From positions 1-64,000 of the forward strand of contig JAFTQG010000012.1 of assembly GCA_017462915.1 (NCBI GenBank): a stretch of DNA of 64,000 nt, given 5' to 3'. Within the stretch, counting starts at the first letter, position 1. Each line of letters begins with the position of its first letter. This stretch comes from Prevotella sp. GTDB lineage: Bacteria; Bacteroidota; Bacteroidia; Bacteroidales; Bacteroidaceae. The position numbers and the translations under genes were made by a program. The notes under the pieces were generated by a model, which did not search any database, was not told the DNA's origin, and saw nothing but the letters and a program-made list of their open reading frames with translations. Below are positions 54,967 to 63,898 of this stretch, piece by piece.

Positions 54967-56161
54967 ATTCTCCAGCCATATGTTTATGTGAAATATAAGT
55001 TTCCATATCCTTGTCGCCGCGTCCGCTTACGGTAAGCACGACGACATCATCCTTCCTGAAATCCATCTTCTGCAAGGCGGCGATGGCGTGCGCGCTCTCC
55101 AGTGCAGGTATTATTCCCTCCATACGGGTCAGTTCGTAGGCTGCCTTTATCGCCTCGTCATCGTTTATCGGCAGTACCGTGGCACGGTGTTGCTGTGCTA
55201 TATTTGCGTGCATGGGGCCTATCCCGGGATAGTCAAGTCCTGCCGATATAGACTCCGCCTCTATGATTTGTCCGTCGGTAGTCTGCATCACGAGGGTCTT
55301 GCTTCCGTGCAGTATGCCCAAGCGTCCGGCATGTATCGTTGCTGCAGTGTGTCCGGTATCGGCTCCGAGTCCTCCTGCTTCTGCCAGCACGATATTGACA
55401 CGCTCGTCGTCGATGTAGTGGTATATGGTGCCGGCGGCATTGCTTCCTCCGCCCACACACGCCATGAGCCAGTCGGGATAGTCGCGTCCGGTCTTCTCGA
55501 GCAACTGTTCCTTTATCTCCTCAGAGATGATACTCTGCAGGCGCGCCACCATATCGGGGTAGGGATGCGGACCTACCGTGCTCCCGATGATGTAGAAAGT
55601 GTCCTGCGGATGGCAACACCAGTCGCGTATCGCCTCGTTTGTGGCATCCTTCAGTGTCATGTTTCCTGTTGTCACAGGGCGCACCTCGGCTCCGAGCATC
55701 CTCATGCGCTCCACGTTGAGACGCTGCCTCTCCACATCGAGAGCCCCTTGATATACCACACACGGCATGTCCATCAGCGCGCAGACTGTTGCCGTCGCCA
55801 CACCGTGCTGGCCGGCTCCAGTCTCGGCTATGATGCGCGTCTTGCCCATCTTCTTTGCCAAGAGTATCTGTCCTATGGTGTTGTTTATCTTGTGAGCACC
55901 GGTGTGGTTGAGGTCCTCACGCTTCAGATACAGTCGGCAACCGTATTTCTCGCTCATGCGCCTGGCATAATACAACGGCGAGGGACGCCCCACATAGTCG
56001 CGCAGGAGCTGCATGTACTCATCCCTGAACTCCTTGCTTTCGAGCACTTTCAGATACTCTTTCTTGAGATTTTCCACGGCGGCATACAGTATTTCCGGGA
56101 TGTATGCTCCGCCAAACTCGCCGTAGAATCCTTGTCCGTCTACATGAAATGTCTTCTTCAT
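54953..56161 (-). CDS. trpB: Tryptophan synthase beta subunit
   Basis: A 402-residue PLP enzyme condensing indole with serine. The PLP lysine lies in NHTGAHKINNTIGQ (about 85-98). The ETGAGQHGVATA indole-site loop, the phosphate-binding CVGGGSNAAG and the C-terminal VSGRGDKD are all intact. It is first in the operon, as in other Bacteroidales. With TrpA it could still convert imported or environmental indole to tryptophan even though the early pathway is broken. Confidence 0.96.
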   Translation of the reverse strand: MKKTFHVDGQGFYGEFGGAYIPEILYAAVENLKKEYLKVLESKEFRDEYMQLLRDYVGRPSPLYYARRMSEKYGCRLYLKREDLNHTGAHKINNTIGQILLAKKMGKTRIIAETGAGQHGVATATVCALMDMPCVVYQGALDVERQRLNVERMRMLGAEVRPVTTGNMTLKDATNEAIRDWCCHPQDTFYIIGSTVGPHPYPDMVARLQSIISEEIKEQLLEKTGRDYPDWLMACVGGGSNAAGTIYHYIDDERVNIVLAEAGGLGADTGHTAATIHAGRLGILHGSKTLVMQTTDGQIIEAESISAGLDYPGIGPMHANIAQQHRATVLPINDDEAIKAAYELTRMEGIIPALESAHAIAALQKMDFRKDDVVVLTVSGRGDKDMETYISHKHMAGEYGNF

Positions 56162-56224
56162 AATGCTTTATGTTTGTCTTTTGTCTTGCTGTTTTTTAGG
56201 CATTGCTGATTGTTGTCCTTGACG

Positions 56225-56267
56225 GGTATAAAGAAACAAGGCTCGCCGCAATCGCGACGAGCCTTGT
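56225..56267 (-). terminator. trp attenuator terminator
   Basis: On the minus strand ACAAGGCTCG (56258-56267) pairs with CGAGCCTTGT (56236-56245), extended by an inner TCGC-GATT-GCGG stem, then TTCTTTAT. It lies between the leader peptide and trpB and should stop transcription when charged tRNA-Trp is plentiful. Confidence 0.85.
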
Positions 56268-56299
56268 ACTATGGTTATTCCAGCTTACAAAACAGGAAC

Positions 56300-56380
56300 T
56301 CAGGTATACGGCATCATGCCTCGCGACTTTTTCAATCTCGAGTTCTGCCACCACCATGAGTTGGTCTGTATTCTTGTCAT
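56300..56380 (-). CDS. trpL: trp leader peptide with three consecutive Trp codons
   Basis: A 26-codon ORF between the trp promoter and the attenuator. Codons 9-11 are TGG TGG TGG (complement of 56348-56356). The N-terminus is MTRIQTNSWWW and the stop is TGA. Ribosome stalling at these codons under tryptophan shortage would favour an antiterminator and expression of trpB onward. Coding potential cannot be judged from length, but position, Trp triplet and attenuator agree. Confidence 0.85.
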   Translation of the reverse strand: MTRIQTNSWWWQNSRLKKSRGMMPYT

Positions 56381-56420
56381 GTTCTGAAACTTTTTGCTGT
56401 TTTATTTTCTGTTTCGGTTG

Positions 56421-56452
56421 CAAAAGTAATGGAAATTATGAATATCGCCAAA
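56421..56452 (-). promoter_or_regulatory. Promoter of the trp operon
   Basis: Minus strand TACTTTTG (56421-56428) and TTTG (56449-56452), 20 bp apart. The predicted start lies about 35 nt before the leader-peptide ATG. Confidence 0.75.
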
Positions 56453-56502
56453 CTTTTTGCTGATTATTTTCTCAAAAAGTGACGTTCACATATTATAAAA
56501 AG

Positions 56503-56547
56503 GCTGTTTAACGGTTATGCGGTTTGTCGGTGATACGATTATGCGGT
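56503..56547. repeat. Family A repeat remnant (A7)
   Basis: A short run of left-arm octamers (ACGGTTAT, GCGGTTTG, ACGATTAT, GCGGTCTG) without a right arm. Confidence 0.45.
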
Positions 56548-56551
56548 CTGT

Positions 56552-56582
56552 TTTGCAATGTCATAAATTATTCGTATCTTTG
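56552..56582 (+). promoter_or_regulatory. Promoter of the GNAT gene
   Basis: TTTG (56552-56555) and TATCTTTG (56575-56582), 19 bp apart. Two more TATCTTTG copies occur at 56641-56648 and 56652-56659, closer to the gene, so the true start is uncertain. Confidence 0.5.
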
Positions 56583-56727
56583 CAGAAGATAAGCTGCATC
56601 TCAGCAATTATGAGCAAGCTCCATTGCGTTCGGTTTGCATTATCTTTGCACTATCTTTGCAAAAGATTTGATGTTTTCTTAATCAAATCATGTTGAAGGC
56701 GAGATTTAAGCATGTAGTTAAAACAAT

Positions 56728-57168
56728 ATGAAAATGAGTGTGATAGAAAGATGTTATGACTATGAGGCACTGACGGCGGTATGGTATGCGTCGGTCAGGG
56801 CAACACATGATTTCCTGACAGAGGTGGATATGGAGTATTATCGGCGCCGGATACCGCGTGATTATATGCCTCATGTAGAGCTTTATGCCATCAGGGATGA
56901 GAGAGGACGTTGGTCTTCCTTTATCGGAATAAGCAGCGACATGATAGAGATGCTGTTTGTCCATCCTGACGAGATGGGCAGAGGGCATGGCTCGCGTCTG
57001 CTGAAATTTGCTGTAGAGGAGAAAGGTTTACGCAAGGTTGATGTCAACGAGCAGAACAAGCGTGCCTTGGAGTTTTACCTGAGGCACGGATTCTCTGTCG
57101 TCGGGCGTGACGCTACGGACGGTGAAGGCAAGCCGTACCCGATTTTGCATATGGAGAAGAAAATGTGA
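56728..57168 (+). CDS. GNAT-family N-acetyltransferase
   Basis: A 146-residue acyl-CoA transferase. The CoA-binding motif A is VHPDEMGRGHGSRLLKF (about 76-92), following the strand IEMLF. A C-terminal NEQNKRALEFYLRHGFSVVGR is motif B. The acceptor substrate is unknown. It is transcribed divergently from the trp operon. Confidence 0.88.
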   Translation: MKMSVIERCYDYEALTAVWYASVRATHDFLTEVDMEYYRRRIPRDYMPHVELYAIRDERGRWSSFIGISSDMIEMLFVHPDEMGRGHGSRLLKFAVEEKGLRKVDVNEQNKRALEFYLRHGFSVVGRDATDGEGKPYPILHMEKKM

Positions 57169-57215
57169 TTAGGTAATACCTTGCAAATCAATATGTTGTA
57201 ATTTATATTGGGATG

Positions 57216-57303
57216 GGTCACCTTTCACAGGTCAAAAGGTGATACTTTGATGTGTGAAAGGTGACCTTTTTCATGACGAACCGTCATCCTTTATCTGAGC
57301 GTT
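57216..57303 (+). repeat. Family C repeat, copy 6 (four 22-bp units, last one degenerate)
   Basis: Cores at 57216 (GGTCAC), 57238 (GGTGAT), 57260 (GGTGAC) and 57282 (CGTCAT), strictly 22 bp apart. Confidence 0.8.
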
Positions 57304-57325
57304 GTGGTTTCTTGTTTTTGTCAGT

Positions 57326-57420
57326 AACCGCAATTTCCGCCTGACCGCCCAACCGCGTAACCACACGACAACCGTCCTTAACTGCCTGACCGCACGACAA
57401 CCACAAAACCGTCCCAACCC
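57326..57420. repeat. Family A right-arm repeat (A8)
   Basis: Right-arm type units only (ACCGCCCA, ACCGCGTA, ACCGTCCT, ACCGCACG and similar), degenerate, ending 53 bp before the purA promoter box. Confidence 0.5.
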
Positions 57421-57473
57421 CTAAAAAATATAAATATTCGGGATGGATGTTCTTCTGTCTCGTTTTTTTTTGT

Positions 57474-57481
57474 TACTTTTG
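57474..57481 (+). promoter_or_regulatory. -7 box of purA promoter
   Basis: TACTTTTG; its position downstream of 57447 argues against any earlier start codon for purA. Confidence 0.5.
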
Positions 57482-57551
57482 TAGCGGATTATGCCATGTA
57501 CGGTACATGGCGAGAAAAGGGAATAAGAACAAGAAACAATACTATAGGATT

Positions 57552-58832
57552 ATGAATACAGGAAAAATCGATGTCCTGCTCGGATTGCAGTGGGGTGATG
57601 AAGGCAAGGGCAAGGTCGTTGACGTGCTTACGCCGAAGTATGATGTTGTTGCCCGTTTCCAGGGTGGTCCTAACGCCGGCCATACGTTGGAGTTTGAGGG
57701 ACAGAAGTATGTCCTCCGCTCCATCCCTTCCGGCATATTCCAGGGCGGAAAGGTGAATATCATAGGCAATGGCGTGGTGCTTGCGCCGGACCTTTTCATG
57801 GGCGAGGCAAAGGAGCTCGAGAAGAGCGGCCATGACCTCAAGGAGCGTCTCTATATCTCCAAGAAGGCCCATCTCATCATGCCTACCCACCGTCTGCTGG
57901 ATGCGGCATACGAGTCTATGAAGGGCAAAAATAAGGTCGGCACCACAGGCAAGGGCATCGGTCCGACATATACGGACAAGGTGTCGCGCAACGGTCTGCG
58001 TGTCGGCGACATCCTGGACGGTTTCGAGGAGAAATACGCTGCCCACAAGGCACGCCACATGCAGATACTCGAGTCTGTAGGCTTCGAGTATGACGAGGCT
58101 CAGCTTGCAGAGACCGAGAAGGTGTGGATGGAAGGCGTGGAGTATCTCCGCCTGTTCAATATCGTGGATTCCGAGCATGTCATAGGCAAGTCGCTCAAGG
58201 CAGGCAACACGATACTCGCCGAGGGTGCACAGGGCACGATGCTCGATGTCGATTTCGGCTCTTATCCTTTCGTCACCTCCTCCAATACGGTATGCGCTGG
58301 AGCCTGCACAGGTCTCGGTGTCGGTCCTAACAAGATAGGGGAGGTATTCGGCATCATGAAGGCCTACTGCACGAGAGTCGGCGCAGGTCCGTTCCCTACA
58401 GAGCTTTTCGACGAGACAGGACAGAAGATGCGCGACATAGGTCATGAGTATGGAGCCGTGACAGGCCGTGAGCGCCGTTGCGGATGGATAGACCTCGTGG
58501 CGCTGCGCTACTCCATCATGGTCAACGGTGTCACACAGCTCATCATGATGAAGTCTGACGTGCTTGACACATTCCCTACCATCAAGGCCTGCACAGCCTA
58601 TAAGGTGAACGGCAAGGAGACACGCGATTTCCCTTACGACATAGAGAAGGGCATAGAGCCTGTATATACCGAGCTGCCGGGATGGATGACAGACATGACA
58701 CGCTTCACGTCGGAAGAGGAGTTCCCGAAGGAGTTCAAGGACTATATAGCCTTCCTCGAGAAGGAACTGGAGACGCCTATCACTGTCATCTCCATAGGCC
58801 CTGACCGCGCCCAGACCATCGTGCGCAAGTGA
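57552..58832 (+). CDS. purA: Adenylosuccinate synthetase
   Basis: A 426-residue GTP-dependent enzyme joining IMP and aspartate on the way to AMP. The start at 57552 ([18 protein letters not shown]) is the family norm. Longer frames from 57447 or 57507 add a Cys-rich or basic extension upstream of or close to the promoter. The GTP loop is [11 protein letters not shown] (about 11-21), IMP blocks include GPNAGHT and [14 protein letters not shown], and the signature [18 protein letters not shown] is present. hisS follows by 25 bp. Confidence 0.97.
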   Translation: MNTGKIDVLLGLQWGDEGKGKVVDVLTPKYDVVARFQGGPNAGHTLEFEGQKYVLRSIPSGIFQGGKVNIIGNGVVLAPDLFMGEAKELEKSGHDLKERLYISKKAHLIMPTHRLLDAAYESMKGKNKVGTTGKGIGPTYTDKVSRNGLRVGDILDGFEEKYAAHKARHMQILESVGFEYDEAQLAETEKVWMEGVEYLRLFNIVDSEHVIGKSLKAGNTILAEGAQGTMLDVDFGSYPFVTSSNTVCAGACTGLGVGPNKIGEVFGIMKAYCTRVGAGPFPTELFDETGQKMRDIGHEYGAVTGRERRCGWIDLVALRYSIMVNGVTQLIMMKSDVLDTFPTIKACTAYKVNGKETRDFPYDIEKGIEPVYTELPGWMTDMTRFTSEEEFPKEFKDYIAFLEKELETPITVISIGPDRAQTIVRK

Positions 58833-58857
58833 TTTTTTGAAGAACATAACGAGAATT

Positions 58858-60222
58858 ATGGCACAGAAACCAAGCATACCAAAGGGTACACGCGACTTCG
58901 GCCCTGTAGAGATGGCGAAGCGCAACTACATATTCAATACCATCAAGGATGTCTATGCGCTCTACGGCTTCCAGCAGATAGAGACTCCTGCCATGGAGAA
59001 TCTGTCGACGCTCATGGGCAAATACGGCGAGGAGGGCGACAAGCTCCTCTTCAAGATACTCAATTCCGGCGACTTCCTCCACGGCATGACAGCCGACGAG
59101 GTTGCAGGAACGAGCACACAGAGACTTGCCGCAAAATTCTGCGAGAAGGGTCTCCGCTACGACCTTACCGTACCTTTCGCACGCTATGTCGTGCAGCACC
59201 GTGAAGAGCTCCAGATGCCTTTCAAGCGTTACCAGATACAGCCGGTATGGCGTGCCGACCGTCCTCAGAAGGGCCGCTACCGCGAGTTCTACCAGTGTGA
59301 CGCAGATGTCGTGGGCTCAGACTCCCTGCTCAACGAGGTGGAACTCATGCAGATTGTCGACACGGTCTTCACGAAGTTCGGCGTCCGTGTGCAGATAAAG
59401 ATCAACAACCGCAAGATTCTTGCCGGCATAGCTGAGGTAATCGGTGAGGCGGAGAAGATTGTCGACATCACGGTCGCTATCGACAAGCTCGACAAGATAG
59501 GCCTCGACGCTGTCAATGAGGAGCTGCGCGGTGCAGGCATCTCTGACGAGGCTATCGAGAAGCTCCAGCCGATAATAAAGCTGGAGGGCACTAACGATGA
59601 CAAGCTCAATGTCATCCGTGAGGTGCTTGCGGCAAGCGAGACAGGACTGAAAGGCGTGGAGGAGACACAGTTTATCCTTGACAGACTGAAGGATACGCTC
59701 GACAACGAGATACAGCTCGACCTCACGCTCGCCCGCGGTCTCAACTACTATACAGGCGCAATCTTCGAGGTGAAAGCCCTTGATGTGCAGATAGGTTCCA
59801 TCACAGGTGGCGGACGCTATGACAATCTCACGGGAATCTTCGGAATGCCAGGTCTCTCAGGCGTCGGAATATCGTTCGGTGCAGACCGCATTTACGATGT
59901 CCTCAACAAGCTCGACCTTTACCCGAAAGAGGCTGTCAATGCAACACAGCTCCTGTTCATCAACTTCGGAGAGAAGGAGACGGCATACTGTCTCCCTGTC
60001 GCTGCGGCAGCCCGTAAGGCTGGAATCCGCACGGAGGTGTTTCCTGATAGCGTGAAGATGAAGAAGCAGATGTCATACGCCAATGCCAAGCAGATACCTT
60101 TTGTCGCCCTTGCCGGCGAGAATGAGATTGCCGAAGGCAAGCTGACACTGAAGGATATGGCTACAGGCGAGCAGGCACTGGTGACTCCAGACGAACTTAT
60201 CTCACGCATATCAGGGCGTTAG
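58858..60222 (+). CDS. hisS: Histidyl-tRNA synthetase
   Basis: A 454-residue class II synthetase. I start at [14 protein letters not shown] (58858); seven more residues are possible from 58837. Motif 1 is in the first 60 residues, motif 2 is [29 protein letters not shown], the His-specific A block is [14 protein letters not shown], and motif 3 is [11 protein letters not shown]. The anticodon-binding domain occupies the last 95 residues. It is probably transcribed with purA. Confidence 0.96.
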   Translation: MAQKPSIPKGTRDFGPVEMAKRNYIFNTIKDVYALYGFQQIETPAMENLSTLMGKYGEEGDKLLFKILNSGDFLHGMTADEVAGTSTQRLAAKFCEKGLRYDLTVPFARYVVQHREELQMPFKRYQIQPVWRADRPQKGRYREFYQCDADVVGSDSLLNEVELMQIVDTVFTKFGVRVQIKINNRKILAGIAEVIGEAEKIVDITVAIDKLDKIGLDAVNEELRGAGISDEAIEKLQPIIKLEGTNDDKLNVIREVLAASETGLKGVEETQFILDRLKDTLDNEIQLDLTLARGLNYYTGAIFEVKALDVQIGSITGGGRYDNLTGIFGMPGLSGVGISFGADRIYDVLNKLDLYPKEAVNATQLLFINFGEKETAYCLPVAAAARKAGIRTEVFPDSVKMKKQMSYANAKQIPFVALAGENEIAEGKLTLKDMATGEQALVTPDELISRISGR

Positions 60223-60225
60223 TAG

Positions 60226-60515
60226 TCTGGTTGTTTGGTGGTTTAGCTGTTTAGTGGTTTGGTTATTTGGTGGTTTAGTTGTTTAGTTATTTGGTGGTTT
60301 AGTTATTGCTATAACATCTACCATTTCGGCTATTTCTACTATATCGGCTATCCCTCCATTCCCTCCCAAATAACCAAAGTCCCGATTAAGCGAGAGCAGA
60401 GCCAAGCTTGCTTGAGCTCTGCCGAGCGGAAGGGACTTCGAGCGAAGCTCAACAACCAAACAACCAAACAACCAAACAACTAAACCACTAAACCACCAAA
60501 TAACCAACCAAACAA
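60226..60515. repeat. Family B repeat, copy B4, with embedded element D
   Basis: The left arm (GTTTGGTG, GTTTAGCT, GTTTAGTG, GTTTGGTT and further octamers) runs from the hisS stop to about 60305. A core with TTTCGGCTAT and TATCGGCTAT and element D (60376-60453) follow, then a right arm of ACCAAACA and ACTAAACC units to the next ATG at 60516. The entire gap is repeat. Confidence 0.85.
60376..60453 (+). repeat. Element D, copy 2 (structured 78-bp repeat)
   Basis: Stems: AAGTCCC with GGGACTT; GCAGAG with CTCTGC, extended through an inner hairpin AAGC-TTG-CTT; and GAGC-GAA-GCTC. It corresponds base for base to the reverse complement of 22814-22891. Confidence 0.8.
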
Positions 60516-61586
60516 ATGAGAAGAGTAAAATACTTTTGCGGCATGGTCGTGGCTATATGTCTCGCGCTGCTCGTGTCTTCATCAAAATCTCAGACTAAGG
60601 TCTTTGTGATAGGCGACTCTACCGCTGCGGAGAAAGACATCTCTAAGGGTTCTCCCGAACGTGGCTGGGGCATGATGCTTCAGGGATGTTTCTCAGAGGA
60701 CATTGTCGTGGAAAACCATGCGCGTAACGGCCGTTCCTCGCGCTCTTTCATAGATGAGGGTCTATGGCAGAAGGTACTTGACAGGATAAAGCCGGGCGAC
60801 TATGTGCTCATACAGTTCGGCCATAACGACGAGAAGCATGACCAGCCGGGAAAGACGAAGCGCTTCTCCAAGCCGGGCTCGACGTTCGATGCCAACCTCG
60901 AGCGTTATGTTAAGGAGACCCGTGAGAAGGGTGGTATACCTGTCCTCCTCAACTGTGTCGAGCGCAGGCTCTTCTATGATGCACGTCTGAAGGACACTTC
61001 TTCAGGAAAGGCAAAGGAAATGTCTGCTGCGGAGAAGAAAGGTGCTGCCGACGACGAGGCGTTGCGCGACGTGAAGTACGGAGAGGAAGAGGTCAATACG
61101 GAGTATCTCGTGGCGACCCACTATACCAAGGACGGCGACTATACCGCTGCCCCGTATCTCGTGGCAAAGAGGCTTGACGTGCCTTTTGTCGATGCCAACC
61201 GCATAACCCACTGGATAGAGACGGAGCACGGTGTGGAAGGTTCGCGCCTGCTGCACATGTGGCTCAAGCCGGGTGAGGTGGCAAGCATACCTGACGGCAG
61301 AAAAGACAATACGCATTACAATGTTCATGGTGCGCTGATTGTGGCAAACCGTCTTGCGGACGCCATAGGAGAAGCCGTCCCTGCACTGAAGGAGCATGTC
61401 CGTCACTATGACTATGTCGTGTCGGCTGAGGGACGTGGCAATTTCCTTACACTCGACGAGGCTGTGAAGGCTGTGCCGGAAGGGACACAGATAACGGTCT
61501 TGGTGCTCGACGGCAAGTTCAAGAAGCCACGGACATCAAAGAAGATAAAGTACGAGACCCGTCAGAAGGCGGTGCTCACAGAATAA
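60516..61586 (+). CDS. Rhamnogalacturonan acetylesterase (CE12-like) with truncated pectinesterase-like tail
   Basis: A 356-residue exported protein with a signal peptide (1-26). Residues about 28-290 form an SGNH esterase: FVIGDSTAA (catalytic Ser), ENHARNGRSSRSF, QFGHNDEKH and a C-terminal DNTHYNVHGA with Asp and His. This matches rhamnogalacturonan acetylesterases. Residues 297-335 (YDYVVSAEGRGNFLTLDEAVKAVP) look like the first strands of a CE8 pectin methylesterase, as in two-domain homologues, but the protein ends only 20 residues later in a basic tail. The CE8 active site is absent. The ATG follows a B repeat without a Shine-Dalgarno. Confidence 0.8.
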   Translation: MRRVKYFCGMVVAICLALLVSSSKSQTKVFVIGDSTAAEKDISKGSPERGWGMMLQGCFSEDIVVENHARNGRSSRSFIDEGLWQKVLDRIKPGDYVLIQFGHNDEKHDQPGKTKRFSKPGSTFDANLERYVKETREKGGIPVLLNCVERRLFYDARLKDTSSGKAKEMSAAEKKGAADDEALRDVKYGEEEVNTEYLVATHYTKDGDYTAAPYLVAKRLDVPFVDANRITHWIETEHGVEGSRLLHMWLKPGEVASIPDGRKDNTHYNVHGALIVANRLADAIGEAVPALKEHVRHYDYVVSAEGRGNFLTLDEAVKAVPEGTQITVLVLDGKFKKPRTSKKIKYETRQKAVLTE

Positions 61587-61647
61587 ATAAAATAATGTGC
61601 GAGTGGGGATGGCTGCAATGGAAGCATCCCTTTATGCAGAACGATAA

Positions 61648-63897
61648 GTGACGAAGACACTGATATACAGACTTTCACTGGCTTTCCTCATTTCCGTCTT
61701 CCTTATGGGCTGTTCCACGAAAGAACGCTTTGCCGAGGGAGAGATGGAGATAAGGAAAGTCAGTGTCGTAACGGACAATCCTGCCATAGACACGCAGATG
61801 ATGCGCAATTATGTGCGTCAGCTTCCTGGAATGGAAAACGGAAAGCGTGTACACCATGCCTATGATACAGTGCAGACGAGACTCACGTGCGAGGATCTTG
61901 TCACGGCTCTTTCCAATCAGGGTTATCTGCACGCCGATGTCAAGTCGTCTGTCTATGTCCGCCCGAAGACCGCAGGGGATAGGAATCCCAAATGTGAGGT
62001 GATGTATTTCCTCCATCCCGGCGAGCCTTATATGGTCCGTGACATAAAGTATGATATACGTGATGCACGCATAGACACGCTGCTCCGTGGCATACCTGTG
62101 TCGGACAGGTATATCGTGGCAGGGAAGACATTCAGCGTGGCAGACCTGAACGCCGAGCGTTCGATGATAGCCGGTTTCCTGCAGGACAGGGGATACTACA
62201 GGTTCAACAAGGATTTCATACGCTTTGAGGCAGACACCGTCAGAGGGCAGAAGACCGTGGACCTTACGCTCCTGCTGCTCCCTTACCGTGCCAACAACAA
62301 TGCCAAGGAAGAACCGCATCCGTGCTATACGGTGCGCAAGATAAATTATCTCCCGGGAGGAGGTGACGAGAAGGTCGTATTGAGAAACAGCGTGCTCGAT
62401 GTCAGCACGGAACTGCGGGAGGGAATGCCTTATAGCGCATCGGCCTTGCAGGGGACATATCAGCGTTTCGCGCGTCTTCAGGCACTGAGATACACCAATA
62501 TCAGGTTTCGTGAGATAGTGGATACATTGACAGTGCCTGCGGATTCCATGGCTATGGCCGAGGCTCTGTATGACGTTGATGACGATGTGCAGCCCGATTC
62601 CGTGGCAGGGAAGTCTGTACGCTATGCGCTGGACTGTGACATACAGCTGTCTTCACGCAAGCCGAACTCCATATCCGTGCAGCCGGAAGGGACGAATACT
62701 GCCGGCGACCTCGGAGCGGCGGTGTCTCTTACCTATTCCAACAGGAATCTTTTCCATGGATCCGAGACCTTCTCCCTTCAACTTCGCGGCGCATACGAGG
62801 CTATAACCAAGCTGGAGGGCTATAACGACAAGAATTATATAGAGTATGGCCTGGAGTCAAAGGTGCAGTTCCCACGGTTCATAGCGCCGTTCATCTCCAA
62901 CTCGTTCAAGCGTAATATACAGTCTACAAGTGAGTTGAGCGTGTCGTATAACCTGCAGAACCGTCCGGAGTTTCATCGCCGTGTGTTCTCTACGGCTTGG
63001 CGTTACAAATGGTCTGAGCCACACCATCATACCAGTTACAAGCTGGACATGATAGACCTGAACTACATCTATATGCCGTGGATTTCGGAGACATTCAGGC
63101 AGGATTATCTGGACTCGGACGACAATCGCAATGCTATCCTCCGCTATAACTATGAGGACCTGTTCATAATGAAGATAGGCTTCGGTCTCTCGTACAACAA
63201 CGGCACCAATGCGTATAAGTTCAGTATAGAGACGGCAGGAAATATCCTCAACGGCTTTGCAAATGCCTTTGATTTCAAGAAGAATGACGACGGGCAGTAC
63301 ACACTGTTCAATATCGCCTATGCACAGTATGTCAAAGGAGACTTTGATGCGACACATGTGATGAAGCTCTCGCCTGGTTCCGAACTCGTGTTCCACGGCA
63401 GGCTTGGCATAGCATATCCATACGGTAACTCCCGGATTCTGCCGTTTGAGAAGCGGTATTTCTCCGGCGGTGCCAATTCTGTGCGAGGCTGGGCGGTAAG
63501 AGGTCTCGGTCCAGGCAAATACGGCGGTACTGACGGGCGCATAGATTTCATAAACCAGACGGGCGACATAAAGCTCGACTTGAATATGGAGTATCGCATG
63601 TTCCTGTTCTGGAAGCTGTATGGCGCGGTGTTTGTCGATGTCGGCAATATCTGGACGATACGCGAATATGAGAACCAGCCCGGTGGACAGTTTAAGTTCA
63701 ATGAGTTCTATAAGCAGCTTGCCGCTGCCTACGGAGTTGGCGTGCGTCTTAATTTCGGATACTTTATCCTGCGTTTCGACTGCGGCATGAAGGCTGTCAA
63801 TCCGGCATACACCAAGCAGCGGGAGCATTATCCGATATTCCATCCTGACCTGTCGCGTGATTTCGCGTTCCATTTCGGTGTGGGATACCCGTTCTGA
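61648..63897 (+). CDS. TamA/BamA-family outer-membrane protein
   Basis: A 749-residue lipoprotein-like Omp85 protein. The GTG start gives a signal peptide with lipobox LMGC (Cys near residue 22). POTRA-like domains lie at about 33-290 (GMENGKRVHHAYDTVQTRL.., GRYMVRDIKYDI, TVRKINYLPGG), followed by a 16-strand barrel (about 370-749). The Omp85 signature strand is RYFSGGANSVRGWAVRGLGPG, and the final strand ends GYPF. It likely inserts proteins into, or moves lipids to, the outer membrane. The POTRA part is somewhat shorter than in Bacteroides relatives that I know. Confidence 0.88.
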   Translation: MTKTLIYRLSLAFLISVFLMGCSTKERFAEGEMEIRKVSVVTDNPAIDTQMMRNYVRQLPGMENGKRVHHAYDTVQTRLTCEDLVTALSNQGYLHADVKSSVYVRPKTAGDRNPKCEVMYFLHPGEPYMVRDIKYDIRDARIDTLLRGIPVSDRYIVAGKTFSVADLNAERSMIAGFLQDRGYYRFNKDFIRFEADTVRGQKTVDLTLLLLPYRANNNAKEEPHPCYTVRKINYLPGGGDEKVVLRNSVLDVSTELREGMPYSASALQGTYQRFARLQALRYTNIRFREIVDTLTVPADSMAMAEALYDVDDDVQPDSVAGKSVRYALDCDIQLSSRKPNSISVQPEGTNTAGDLGAAVSLTYSNRNLFHGSETFSLQLRGAYEAITKLEGYNDKNYIEYGLESKVQFPRFIAPFISNSFKRNIQSTSELSVSYNLQNRPEFHRRVFSTAWRYKWSEPHHHTSYKLDMIDLNYIYMPWISETFRQDYLDSDDNRNAILRYNYEDLFIMKIGFGLSYNNGTNAYKFSIETAGNILNGFANAFDFKKNDDGQYTLFNIAYAQYVKGDFDATHVMKLSPGSELVFHGRLGIAYPYGNSRILPFEKRYFSGGANSVRGWAVRGLGPGKYGGTDGRIDFINQTGDIKLDLNMEYRMFLFWKLYGAVFVDVGNIWTIREYENQPGGQFKFNEFYKQLAAAYGVGVRLNFGYFILRFDCGMKAVNPAYTKQREHYPIFHPDLSRDFAFHFGVGYPF

Positions 63898-63898
63898 C

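Noticed and set aside
57489-58925. 478-codon open frame on the minus strand opposite purA and the start of hisS
   Set aside because: Its product has no domain features, and purA on the other strand is a certain full-length enzyme. Long antisense frames are common here because of codon bias.
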